Positions 1 to 8,590 of a stretch of DNA of 32,438 nucleotides are shown here, one piece after another. The DNA is from Leptospira biflexa (GTDB lineage: Bacteria; Spirochaetota; UBA4802; UB4802): the NCBI GenBank assembly GCA_020721905.1, contig DYLU01000001.1, forward strand, positions 1 through 32,438, given 5' to 3'. The position numbers and the translations under genes were made by a program. The notes below the pieces were generated by a model. The model was not told the DNA's origin and did not search any database. It saw nothing but the letters and a program-made list of their open reading frames with translations. Within the stretch, counting starts at the first letter, position 1; each line of letters starts with the position of its first letter.

Positions 1-487
1 GGATAATTATGAAACATACCGTTTATGAATTTCCACTAAAAACGGGACTATTTCCAAAATGGATGATCAGTAATAAACATCCAAAGAGAAATGACAATCC
101 AGCCTTTTGCGATATATTTGTGCTCGTCATCATTTAAACCTCAGCACTTAAAATTGAATATTTAATTAAAAAATAAAACTGTATATATAATACATATTTT
201 TACTATTAATATTTATATTCAAAATATTATATATTGCAAAATTAAATTTATAATTTATAATTTATATAAAATGTAATATTATTATATAAATATATTTACT
301 TCAACTATTTTGTATTTCATATGACATCGTAATTTTTATTTTGTCAAGTATTTTTAAATTTTTTTCTTAATTTTCTGTGTGTTTATTTATATTTATAAGT
401 AAAAGATTCAGAGTGATGATGCCAGACAAAAACCAAAGGTTCATGTTGAAACAACATCCGTTACATTTTTCAGTAATTATTGTTCTT
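1..487. other. Left-edge region without a confident gene
   Basis: Positions 1-140 are less AT-rich than what follows and hold two overlapping short reading frames. One is on the plus strand, open to the window edge and stopping at 135-137. The other is a 36-codon frame on the minus strand at 23-133, listed separately. Positions 140-400 are almost pure A/T with no ORF. Positions 405-487 are again more mixed and contain a small hairpin (ATGTTG-AAA-CAACAT) near 444-458. That hairpin has no T-run beside it on the minus strand, so it is a poor terminator for the gene ending at 488. I see no RNA gene or mobile element here. Confidence 0.5.
23..133 (-). CDS. Possible 36-residue small membrane peptide (doubtful)
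   Basis: A short minus-strand frame starts at the ATG at 131-133, which is followed at once by a second ATG. A GAGG Shine-Dalgarno-like tetramer lies 5 nt upstream (complement of 139-142). The product has one hydrophobic stretch (LSFLFGCLLLIIHF) that could cross the membrane. I recognise no family. It overlaps a plus-strand frame of similar length that runs off the window edge, so one or both may be spurious or the remains of a decayed gene. The only supporting signals are the ribosome-binding site and the locally lower AT content. Confidence 0.15.
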   Translation of the reverse strand: MMTSTNISQKAGLSFLFGCLLLIIHFGNSPVFSGNS

Positions 488-2539
488 TCACGGGACAAAA
501 TATCCTGCCCATTCCGTTCCCTTCTGGCCTTTATATGAAACATTGACAGTAAGATCTGACCACCATCCCTTCAATGATTTCATTTTAAACGTTGAATATA
601 TTAATACATACCTGTAATCACTAGCTTTTTTTATTGCATCATACACTGTACGTAAGCCATCTAATTCACTTCCCTTGTAAATTGCTCCGCCTGTTTCCTG
701 AGCTATACGAATTAAAATTTGAGATTTTGTTTTTAATGTAAGAATATACACAGGAATAAAATGCGATTTTGCATAATCAATGACAATATCAGAAGAATAG
801 GCTTTGAAATCGTTTTCGTTTGCGTCACCATCTGTAATGAGTATGACACCACGCCGCGACATCTGAGGCAATACATCACTGATTGCAGTATAAAGTGCCT
901 TGCCAATATCACGCCCTTTTCCATAATCAAATGTCCTTATTGCCTTCAATGCCCTGCGCCTGCTCCAATCATACGGATTTGCAACCCAGGTATCATCAGC
1001 AAAGTTTATTATTTTCAGTTGATCGTTTTTATGCATTTTCTGCAATATAAACTCAGCAAACCATGGTATGTCATTGTGATAATTCTTCAACGAACCAGAA
1101 CGGTCAATACACATAACCATTGAAGCTGCCGGCATCATGTTTTTAAGATAATCAGCATTTAGATTTGTGATTGTTGCTCCATCCTCAATGATTGTGAAGT
1201 TTTCCTTTGTTAATCCATAGATTGGTCTGCCATAGCGGTCACGAATATTGCAATACACTGCTATTGTGGGGAATTTTTTTGCATCAACATTGGTTACTTC
1301 TACTTCAATATTGCTTATCTGCTGCTGAATCGGGGAAAATACATATATGGTTTCATTTTTATTGCTGCATGTATACACAAACCCATTATTATCCATAACT
1401 GCCGAAGTAAGATGATAAAATTTCTTTTTCCCTTCCCAGCTGGCAAACCACTGTGATTGACCTGTTTCAAGGTTATACATAAAAAGGCCTTTTTTTTCAT
1501 CACTCACAGACATGAGATTGCCCTGAATAAAGATTGCACGGGGTACAGCAAACTCCGATGGCTTAAGGTTTTCAACAAAATTACCCGAATCATCAAAGAC
1601 AGCAATTCGTTTGTTGTTTGTATCTGTCACATATACGTTTTCATGCCGCACAGCTACATCGGTTGGTTTATTCATTTGACCTTCATATTCACCAAATTGT
1701 CCAAATGCCAGGATGAATCGTCCGTCTATACCAAACTTTTGAACACGGTGGTTGCCGCTGTCCACCACATATAAGGAACTATCGCCGCCAAAACAAACAC
1801 CCTCAGGACCGTTAAACTGGCTATCATTGTTTCCCGTGCTGCCAATTGTTTTAACCACTTTGCCATCAGTGTTGATGACAAATACTTTATTGTTTTTAAA
1901 ATCACTAACAGCTAAAAGCCCAAAACTATTATAGTCAATGCCATAAAGCTTGCCATCAAGGCTGTATGTTCGCGTAAAAATACCCTGTCCGTTAGGGTCA
2001 AGTTTTACAAGCCTGCCATTTGAAAAGGATGTAATATACATATTTTTTTCATTATCAATGGCTATATCAATGGGCAAGGAAAAACGAAACCTCCCTAAAT
2101 CAACTGGTAAATATGAAGCAGTTTCAATAAGTTCAAATGGTTGTTCAAGTGGACTGTATAACGAACCCCTGAAATTAATCATATCAATTTTATTTTGAAT
2201 AAGAGTATTTTCTTTGGTCATATCAAGCAGGATTTGCCACTGTTGTAGTGCCAGGTTTGTATAGCCTGCCAATTTATACGCACGTGCTAAATACTCATGC
2301 GCCATGTAATATTCAGGATAAATCTCCAGTGCTTTCCTGAAAAATTCAATCGATGCAAGGTAATGCATTTCATTAAAATGATACATCCCTTTGGTTACTT
2401 CACTTTTGGCTTTCTGAAAAATAGCAACATGTTTATCTAAACTAAGGCCAACATGAGGTACAAACGTTATATGAATTATTATAAGGCCTATTATTATTTT
2501 ATACACGGCAAAACCTCTATTACACGCATTATTTTTCAT
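488..2539 (-). CDS. Secreted TPR-NHL-VWA domain protein
   Basis: The predicted exported protein is 683 aa. It has a hydrophobic N-terminal signal segment (about residues 14-34), then TPR-like helices (about 45-115, including AHEYLARAYKLAGYTNLAL). An NHL-type beta-propeller follows (about 140-400), with repeats such as GPEGVCFGGDSSLYVVDSG and KPTDVAVRHENVYVTDTN. The C-terminal half holds a von Willebrand factor A domain: the MIDAS motif DRSGS starts near residue 479 and an ITDGD strand lies near 570. VWA and NHL domains usually mediate metal-dependent or scaffold-like protein contacts, so an envelope binding role is likely, with partner unknown. I chose the ATG at 2539 over the TTG one codon upstream; neither has a clear Shine-Dalgarno sequence. 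It lies 99 bp downstream of uvrA on the same strand and may be read through from it. The domain calls are firm and the function is not. Confidence 0.85.
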   Translation of the reverse strand: MKNNACNRGFAVYKIIIGLIIIHITFVPHVGLSLDKHVAIFQKAKSEVTKGMYHFNEMHYLASIEFFRKALEIYPEYYMAHEYLARAYKLAGYTNLALQQWQILLDMTKENTLIQNKIDMINFRGSLYSPLEQPFELIETASYLPVDLGRFRFSLPIDIAIDNEKNMYITSFSNGRLVKLDPNGQGIFTRTYSLDGKLYGIDYNSFGLLAVSDFKNNKVFVINTDGKVVKTIGSTGNNDSQFNGPEGVCFGGDSSLYVVDSGNHRVQKFGIDGRFILAFGQFGEYEGQMNKPTDVAVRHENVYVTDTNNKRIAVFDDSGNFVENLKPSEFAVPRAIFIQGNLMSVSDEKKGLFMYNLETGQSQWFASWEGKKKFYHLTSAVMDNNGFVYTCSNKNETIYVFSPIQQQISNIEVEVTNVDAKKFPTIAVYCNIRDRYGRPIYGLTKENFTIIEDGATITNLNADYLKNMMPAASMVMCIDRSGSLKNYHNDIPWFAEFILQKMHKNDQLKIINFADDTWVANPYDWSRRRALKAIRTFDYGKGRDIGKALYTAISDVLPQMSRRGVILITDGDANENDFKAYSSDIVIDYAKSHFIPVYILTLKTKSQILIRIAQETGGAIYKGSELDGLRTVYDAIKKASDYRYVLIYSTFKMKSLKGWWSDLTVNVSYKGQKGTEWAGYFVP

Positions 2540-2638
2540 CAAAAGTTTTTTGTAAGTGTTAAAAAGAATTCATTTGTTTTATTATCGGAATTATTAATGT
2601 AATAAGTATATTTAAGAACATCATAGAAATAATTGCAA

Positions 2639-5464
2639 TTAATTTAAATACCTGCGGGATAAAATCTGTTTTAAAAATTGGCCTGTATATGAATCCAAAA
2701 CCTTTGCCACATCTTCCGGTGTACCCTGAGCTATAACACGCCCTCCTGCATCACCACCTTCAGGGCCCAAATCGATTATCCAGTCAGCACATTTAATAAC
2801 ATCCAGATTATGTTCAATTACAATCACAGTGTTGCCCTTATCCACAAGGCTTTGCAAAACATCAATAAGCTTTTCAACATCAGCAAAGTGCAATCCTGTA
2901 GTTGGCTCATCAAGGATATATAGTGTGTTGCCAGTAGCCCGTTTTGATAACTCAGTTGACAATTTTACCCTTTGCGCTTCACCACCTGACAGCGTTGTTG
3001 CAGGCTGACCCAATTTGATATACCCAAGTCCTACCCGTTTCAATGTTTCAAGCTTTGATTTTATTGATGGGATATTAATAAAAAATTCATAAGCTTCATC
3101 AACAGTCATTTCCAGTACTTCATATATATTTTTCCCTTTATAACGTACTTCCAGTGTTTCATGGTTATAGCGTTTACCCTTGCATACTTCACAGGTTATA
3201 TAAACATCCGGTAAAAAATGCATCTCTATCTTCTTTATACCATCACCCCAGCATGCTTCACACCTGCCACCTGATACATTGAATGAAAACCTCCCCGGCT
3301 TATACCCGCGAATTTTAGATTCGGGCAAGTTTGCAAAAAGCTCACGAATTGGCGTAAATACTCCAGTGTATGTAGCAGGATTGGATCGTGGCGTCCTTCC
3401 TATGGGCGACTGGTCAACATCTATTACTTTATCAATATAATCTATTCCTTCTATAGTACTAAATTTACCGGGATAATCTTTGCTTCGCATCTTCAATGAA
3501 GACAGTGCCTTATACAAAATATCAATGATCAAGGTAGATTTCCCCGAACCGGAAACACCAGTAACACAGGTAAACACACCCAACGGGAATGACACATCTA
3601 TTGATTTTAAATTATTTTCGGATGCACCTTTTATGGTTAAATATTTTTCAGCTTTTCTGCGCTTTGACGGTGTTTTGATATACCTTTTTCCAGTTAAATA
3701 CAATCCAGTGATTGATGATTCATTCTGTTCTATCTCCTGAGGTGTTCCCTGCGCTATCACATAGCCGCCATCAAGCCCCGCACCGGGCCCTAAATCAACA
3801 ACATAGTCTGATTCGCGTATGGTCTCTTCATCATGCTCAACCACAATCACAGTGTTGCCAATATCTCGTAATTCTTTTAATGTATCTAAAAGCTTTTTAT
3901 TATCACGCTGATGAAGGCCAATACTTGGCTCATCAAGAATATACAGTACCCCCGTTAAACCTGAGCCAATCTGAGTGGCAAGCCGTATGCGCTGAGCTTC
4001 ACCTCCCGACAATGTCCCCGCTGCACGGTCAAGCGTAAGATAATCAATGCCCACATCTGAAAGAAATTGTAATCTGGCCCGTATTTCTTTTAGTATTTGA
4101 CGGGCTATTGTCATCTGAGTTTCTGACAGTGATATGTCATTAAAAAATTTTACTGCTTCTTTAATGGACAGTGCACTAATATCAGCAATATTTTTATTGT
4201 CAACTTTCACTGCCAGGCTTTCAGGCCTGAGACGTTTGCCTCCACATGCATCACACACACGATTGCGCATGAAACCTTCCATCCATTGGCGCATATCATC
4301 AGATTGTGTTTCTTTGTAGCGACGCATTAGATTTGGGATAACACCCTCAAACTCCTTTGTAAAACGATACCGGGCTTCAAGCCTTTCAATAGTATAATCA
4401 AACTTCCTGCCGTTTGACCCATACAGCACAATATTCTGAATTTGCTCTGGCAGCTTCTTCCATGGTGTATTGGGATCAAATTTAAGATGTTTTGCCAGTG
4501 TCAGCACCTGCTCCTGATACCAGTAACTGGTTGTTTTTCCCCATACCGCAAGCGCTCCATCCATCAATGATTTATCAGGATTGGCAACAATAAGCTCAGG
4601 ATCAAATTGCATGATAAAACCCAACCCGTCACAGGATGGGCACGCTCCGTAAGGGCTGTTAAAAGAAAACATGCGGGGCGATAGCTCCGGTAATGAAATA
4701 TCACAGTCAGGACAGGTCATTTTGGTGGAAATTAACTGTTCATTATCATCTATGATTAATAGTACCTGACCATCAGCTAATTCAATTGCCGTTTCAATTG
4801 AATCCGATAATCGAGAACGGATATTCTCTTTAAGTACTATCCTGTCAATAATGACCTCAATGGAATGTTTTTTATTTTTATCCATTTTTATTGTATCTTC
4901 AAGCGAATACACCTGCCCATCAATTCTAACGCGGGAATACCCCTGCTGTTTAAATTTTTCAAACATATCCTGATACATACCCTTGCGGCCACGAACTACC
5001 GGGGCAAGTATCTGTATTTTTGTCCCGTCATTATGAGTAAGTACATTTTCAACAATCTGGTCAATGGTTTGTGATGTTATGGGTTTCCCGCACTTATAGC
5101 AGTATGGCACTCCAATACGTGCAAAGAGTAAACGCAGATAATCGTGAATTTCAGTTACAGTACCTACTGTTGAACGGGGATTACGGTGAGTAGTTTTTTG
5201 TTCAATAGATATTGCAGGTGAAAGCCCTTCAATAAGGTCAACATCAGGTTTTTCCATCTGGCCCAAAAACTGCCTGGCATACGCCGACAACGACTCCACG
5301 TACCGACGCTGCCCTTCAGCATAAATGGTATCAAAAGCTAAAGAAGACTTCCCGGAACCGGAAAGCCCTGTTATAACTACCAGCTTTTCTCGTGGAATGT
5401 CAATAGAGATGTTTTTTAAATTGTGCTCACGGGCACCTTTAATACGAATATATTGCTGACTCAT
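2639..5464 (-). CDS. uvrA: Excinuclease ABC subunit A (UvrA)
   Basis: This is the damage-recognition ATPase of nucleotide excision repair, which loads UvrB onto lesions. At 941 aa it matches the usual family length. Both ABC ATPase modules are intact: Walker [10 protein letters not shown] at residues 33-41 and GVSGSGKST near 640, signatures LSGGEAQR in both halves, and Walker B LYILDEP in both. Zinc-binding cysteine pairs are visible: CPDC/CPSC near 253-283 and CEAC/CEVC near 735-768, with CDACGGKRL in the UvrB-interaction/insertion part. The ATG at 5464 overlaps the stop of the upstream zinc-ribbon gene as ATGA, so the two are translationally coupled. I found no recognisable LexA box, but SOS control cannot be excluded because the operator of this organism is unknown. 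Confidence 0.98.
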   Translation of the reverse strand: MSQQYIRIKGAREHNLKNISIDIPREKLVVITGLSGSGKSSLAFDTIYAEGQRRYVESLSAYARQFLGQMEKPDVDLIEGLSPAISIEQKTTHRNPRSTVGTVTEIHDYLRLLFARIGVPYCYKCGKPITSQTIDQIVENVLTHNDGTKIQILAPVVRGRKGMYQDMFEKFKQQGYSRVRIDGQVYSLEDTIKMDKNKKHSIEVIIDRIVLKENIRSRLSDSIETAIELADGQVLLIIDDNEQLISTKMTCPDCDISLPELSPRMFSFNSPYGACPSCDGLGFIMQFDPELIVANPDKSLMDGALAVWGKTTSYWYQEQVLTLAKHLKFDPNTPWKKLPEQIQNIVLYGSNGRKFDYTIERLEARYRFTKEFEGVIPNLMRRYKETQSDDMRQWMEGFMRNRVCDACGGKRLRPESLAVKVDNKNIADISALSIKEAVKFFNDISLSETQMTIARQILKEIRARLQFLSDVGIDYLTLDRAAGTLSGGEAQRIRLATQIGSGLTGVLYILDEPSIGLHQRDNKKLLDTLKELRDIGNTVIVVEHDEETIRESDYVVDLGPGAGLDGGYVIAQGTPQEIEQNESSITGLYLTGKRYIKTPSKRRKAEKYLTIKGASENNLKSIDVSFPLGVFTCVTGVSGSGKSTLIIDILYKALSSLKMRSKDYPGKFSTIEGIDYIDKVIDVDQSPIGRTPRSNPATYTGVFTPIRELFANLPESKIRGYKPGRFSFNVSGGRCEACWGDGIKKIEMHFLPDVYITCEVCKGKRYNHETLEVRYKGKNIYEVLEMTVDEAYEFFINIPSIKSKLETLKRVGLGYIKLGQPATTLSGGEAQRVKLSTELSKRATGNTLYILDEPTTGLHFADVEKLIDVLQSLVDKGNTVIVIEHNLDVIKCADWIIDLGPEGGDAGGRVIAQGTPEDVAKVLDSYTGQFLKQILSRRYLN

Positions 5465-5745
5465 ATCTGTGTAATGTTAGTAGAACCGCACATTGGACAG
5501 ATAATCTCCAGATCTTCAATATCTTCATCTTTATGTTTTACAATTACATCTTCCCATCGGTAATCGCAATCATCACAGGCCAAAATCACGACTATTTGTT
5601 TTTCATCCTCTTCAACTTCATCTTCTTCAATTGAATCATCTTCTATCATTTCATCTTCAATTATTTCTTCATCATCAAATGTTTCTTCATAGAAATCATC
5701 TTCATATACTTCATCATCAAATTCTTTTTCAAAATCATTTGGCAT
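5461..5745 (-). CDS. Acidic zinc-ribbon protein coupled to uvrA
   Basis: The protein is 94 aa and has two parts. Residues 1-48 are extraordinarily acidic: 29 Asp/Glu and a single Lys by my count, with no Arg. Residues 50-94 form a zinc ribbon with two CxxC knuckles, Cys57/Cys60 (ACDDCDY) and Cys83/Cys86 (CPMCGSTN). The ATG at 5745 has a strong ribosome-binding site (AGAGGGTG) about 7 nt upstream. The stop codon overlaps the uvrA start (ATGA), so the gene sits first in a unit with uvrA. I know no named family with this layout. Acidic tails can mimic DNA or bind basic protein surfaces, and coupling to uvrA makes a role near DNA repair possible. That is inference from position only. Confidence 0.85.
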   Translation of the reverse strand: MPNDFEKEFDDEVYEDDFYEETFDDEEIIEDEMIEDDSIEEDEVEEDEKQIVVILACDDCDYRWEDVIVKHKDEDIEDLEIICPMCGSTNITQI

Positions 5746-5820
5746 AATCTACACCCTCTTATACAGATATTATTATGCAAAACACTACTATCAATATATG
5801 AATACTTTAAAAACTATCTA

Positions 5821-5851
5821 ACAAAATTTTAAAAAAAATACAAAATTTTAA
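5821..5851. repeat. Short direct repeat in the uvrA-unit leader
   Basis: Two copies of ACAAAATTTTAA (5821-5832 and 5840-5851) lie 19 nt apart in the AT-rich leader between the dyad and the zinc-ribbon start. They could be protein-binding half sites or simply low-complexity sequence. Confidence 0.35.
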
Positions 5852-5873
5852 GGTATTTACTGATTACCACTCT

Positions 5874-5904
5874 TTATACATTACAATACAAATGTAATGT
5901 ATAA
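5874..5904. promoter_or_regulatory. Perfect 11-bp dyad in the leader of the zinc-ribbon/uvrA unit
   Basis: TTATACATTAC and its exact reverse complement GTAATGTATAA flank a 9-nt spacer. The dyad lies about 130 bp upstream of the zinc-ribbon start. On the minus strand it sits just downstream of a TTGACA hexamer (complement of 5946-5951). The best -10 at 17-bp spacing is a poor TTTTAA (5923-5928), and a better TATACT (5931-5936) is wrongly spaced. No T-run follows the hairpin on the minus strand, so an operator or leader stem is more likely than a terminator for the gene ending at 5988. It matches no operator I can name with confidence. Confidence 0.45.
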
Positions 5905-5987
5905 CAAATGCAAAAAATTTTTTTAAAACCAGTATAATACCTTTTTGTCAAAAAAGTTAGTATATGCAAAATGGTCAATAAAAAAAG

Positions 5988-6635
5988 TCATTTTTTTATA
6001 GATTTTGGTTTTACTAATTTTGCCGGTTGCTGCTTCATAGTTTTTTGTTCCGGCTGTGATTTTTTCATTTCAATAGCATCAGGCAATGTATCCAGAGTAC
6101 TCAATATAACATCCCATACCCCAAAAAAGCCACCCGCTGACGAATATTCCTTAAACTCAACAACTAATGTTTTATTTACAATATATTCTCTGGACACTTC
6201 AATTACAACATTTCTGTTTTGAATTGTCATATCAGCAAATGATAGTTTTTTTACAGGTTTATTGTCTAACGAAATTATACATAACGCATCAATAGATGTT
6301 TGCCCGGGGGAACTGAATGTAACAAAATTTATATGCAAAAAATATTTTAATTCATCCAGATTTTCAAATATGAGTTTAGAACCATATTTTGATATAAACC
6401 ACGCTGTGCTATCAGCTATAGGGCTATCATCAGTGTTAACAGTACAATGGTATACTTTAGCCCAATCAGAAATTTTTTTGTAATCTAACGCTGTTATCCA
6501 GTTCCATTGTATCAAGAAGCTATTCTGAGGAACAAACTGGTACACCTGAATTATGGGCGATACCTCCTGCGCCGTTGCAGGTAATATCATAAAACCCAAA
6601 AATATTATAACGCTTATTGTGTTTACCTTAGCCAT
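5988..6635 (-). CDS. Secreted protein of unknown function
   Basis: The protein is about 215 aa with a convincing Sec signal peptide: a short basic start, a hydrophobic core (ISVIIFLGFMILP) and an ATAQ cleavage site near residue 22. The mature part is mixed alpha/beta with no motif I recognise. It ends in a basic, Gln/Pro/Lys-rich tail (about the last 28 residues). I prefer the ATG at 6635, which puts the signal peptide at the terminus, over a TTG at 6653; neither has a good ribosome-binding site. It lies 87 bp downstream of the sensor ATPase gene on the same strand, so co-transcription is possible. The intervening gap holds only a 10-bp palindrome (TACCATGGTA at about 6707-6716). Confidence 0.75.
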   Translation of the reverse strand: MAKVNTISVIIFLGFMILPATAQEVSPIIQVYQFVPQNSFLIQWNWITALDYKKISDWAKVYHCTVNTDDSPIADSTAWFISKYGSKLIFENLDELKYFLHINFVTFSSPGQTSIDALCIISLDNKPVKKLSFADMTIQNRNVVIEVSREYIVNKTLVVEFKEYSSAGGFFGVWDVILSTLDTLPDAIEMKKSQPEQKTMKQQPAKLVKPKSIKK

Positions 6636-6722
6636 TGTAAAAGATGTAATCAATCATAATATAAATGCAAGAATTTTTTTATACTTTTTTATTTTAATAT
6701 AGTATTACCATGGTAGGGAAAA

Positions 6723-8357
6723 TCAACGCAAAACCACCTGATTATCTGCCGCGCTTATTTCATTGTTCTGTATAGTGTTAAAATATTTAGTCATAATCAC
6801 CTGATTCCCTTTGTCATTATATTTTATCTCATCAAATATTTCCTTTGCCAGTGCTATTCCTCTTCCATGCTGTAAAAAATTTTCTGATGTATCTATGTCC
6901 TGTTTGTCAAGATATTTTGCATAATTAAATCCTTTCCCCTGATCGGTAATTTTAACAACAATCTTTTCAGAATTAAGTAAAAATTCAACCTTTACTTTTT
7001 TTTCTTTATTTTTATCTTCCATCATTTTTCCTGATATATATTCAAAGTATTCATCACTCTGCATTTTGATTAATTTATCTTCATACGTAATTTCAAGATT
7101 ACCATGTTCAATAGCATTGATAATAATTTCACTAATAGCCAGTCGCAATTGTGTTACTATATTACCCGGTAAAAATTTTCTTGCATTCAGTACTATTCTA
7201 TGCGTGATTTCATCAGCCACTAATAATGAGTTGCAGATTTCATATTTAACATGTTCGTACATAAATGAATTAATTATTTCATCTTCAATAATTCTTGTTG
7301 CTTTCCCAATGATTTCATCACCGCCGCTAAATTTTACACATTCAAGTGTCACTACCATTTCCATTGGTTCAATCATTTTCATAGTTTTGAATTGAGCAAA
7401 AAACTTAACTTTTTGTTTTTCAGCCATATTTTGTTCAATATTTTTAATAAATATATTTTTTTTGAAATTATCCGGATCATTATCAAAATATAAAAGATCA
7501 TAAAAAATTTTCCCTGTAACGCTTGATGGTGTTACCTTCAAATACTTTTTCACTGCACTATTGACTGTTACAATGATACCATTTGTATCAAGGGTAAAGA
7601 TTAAATCATCAGCAGATTCAACCAGAAATCGATACTTCGTTTCGGACAATGTAAGCTGGTCATGAGCTTTTTGCAATTGTTCAGTTCTTTTTCTTACTTT
7701 GATTTCAAGTTTTTTCCTGAATCGGTTTATAAGATTTGAAGAATAAAAACTTATAGTAATAGCAAATAATGTCATCATTCCAAAAGAAATTAATCCCAGC
7801 ATAAGATAATATTTATTTTGCCATTCAATTTTTTTGCCAGCTATAACTTCAATCTCAGCTACAAGATCATCTATCATCTGCATTAACGTCTTCTGGTTTT
7901 TTATTGATTTTACTATCAATTCATTATAGCTTTTCTCACTCAGTTCAGGATAATTTATAATATGTGCCACCATTTCATCGTTAATTTCTTTATAAAGTCT
8001 GGAAAAATTCTGAATCTTTTTACTGACAGTGTCCATGTCACTGCACATCAGGTATAGATTAAACAAGCTGTTTTGAATATGTTGCGAATTATATGAAAAT
8101 TCATGGATCTTCTGTTTATAGATAGTAAATGACGTGCCTTCAAACAGGATGGCTTTTTCATTATTAAATTGCTTTTCTAATTCAATCTGTGTATTTTTTG
8201 CTGTCACCACTACATCTATTATATTGAGTATACTGCTATTATAGTTATAGATTGAATAAAAACTTATTCCGCCTGATATATCAGTAATGATAATAAAAGG
8301 GATAAAAAAATGTATTACCGATAGTTTCTTTAATAACAAGCGTTTCAACCAAAACAT
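6723..8357 (-). CDS. Membrane PAS sensor with RsbW-type HATPase domain
   Basis: The protein is 544 aa. It has an N-terminal TM helix (about residues 11-36), a roughly 150-residue extracytoplasmic helical region, a second TM (about 185-205) and a coiled-coil linker (RKRTEQLQKAHDQL). A PAS domain follows (about 235-340), then a C-terminal GHKL ATPase: N-box ISEIIINAIEHGN, G1 DQGKGF and G2 GRGIALAKEIFD. No HisKA dimerisation/H-box precedes the ATPase. The layout therefore resembles RsbW-like HATPase_c_2 sensors more than a classical histidine kinase, suggesting control through protein binding or Ser/Thr phosphorylation of a partner. No response regulator or anti-anti-sigma gene is adjacent. I chose the ATG at 8357 over a GTG at 8366 because AAGG lies 8 nt upstream of the ATG and overlaps the GTG. 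Confidence 0.85.
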   Translation of the reverse strand: MFWLKRLLLKKLSVIHFFIPFIIITDISGGISFYSIYNYNSSILNIIDVVVTAKNTQIELEKQFNNEKAILFEGTSFTIYKQKIHEFSYNSQHIQNSLFNLYLMCSDMDTVSKKIQNFSRLYKEINDEMVAHIINYPELSEKSYNELIVKSIKNQKTLMQMIDDLVAEIEVIAGKKIEWQNKYYLMLGLISFGMMTLFAITISFYSSNLINRFRKKLEIKVRKRTEQLQKAHDQLTLSETKYRFLVESADDLIFTLDTNGIIVTVNSAVKKYLKVTPSSVTGKIFYDLLYFDNDPDNFKKNIFIKNIEQNMAEKQKVKFFAQFKTMKMIEPMEMVVTLECVKFSGGDEIIGKATRIIEDEIINSFMYEHVKYEICNSLLVADEITHRIVLNARKFLPGNIVTQLRLAISEIIINAIEHGNLEITYEDKLIKMQSDEYFEYISGKMMEDKNKEKKVKVEFLLNSEKIVVKITDQGKGFNYAKYLDKQDIDTSENFLQHGRGIALAKEIFDEIKYNDKGNQVIMTKYFNTIQNNEISAADNQVVLR

Positions 8358-8463
8358 ATTGCACACCTTGCATATGTATATTTTTATTATTGTATATATA
8401 TCTTGACAATATGAAATAATTATAAGAAAATTGTTATTACAAAATAAAATATTGCATGATACG

Positions 8464-8581
8464 AACTCATCAATGAAACTTATTCATGCAGCAGCTATCC
8501 TGTATTGATGTATATCCGGTTGTTAAACATACAAAAGAAGAGTTAATTCATCAAACTATAATAGTTTATACAGCAACTATC
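8464..8581. repeat. Diverged duplicated element in an intergenic region
   Basis: The 233-bp gap 8358-8590 has no ORF. It contains two related segments, 8464-8499 and 8545-8581, sharing the scaffold AAYTCATC...AAACT...CAGCARCTATC. Copy B carries a near-perfect palindrome AAACTAT-A-ATAGTTT (8553-8567). Another inverted repeat, TGCATGA (8453-8459) against TCATGCA (8484-8490), spans copy A. It may be regulatory, an ncRNA or a decayed element. No promoter or terminator stands out. Confidence 0.3.
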
Positions 8582-8590
8582 GCTAAAAAA

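Noticed and set aside
761-1123. A 120-codon plus-strand ORF opposite the VWA gene
   Set aside because: It is antisense to the VWA domain, whose MIDAS motif and strands are clearly coding; the antisense product is low-complexity and His/Cys-rich.
5874-5904. The 11-bp dyad as an intrinsic terminator for the gene ending at 5988
   Set aside because: The stem is AT-rich with a 9-nt loop and is followed on the minus strand by AGAGTGGTAATC, not a T-run.
6723-8357. Calling the PAS/ATPase protein a classical histidine kinase
   Set aside because: No H-box or HisKA region is visible between the PAS and ATPase domains, and no response regulator is adjacent.
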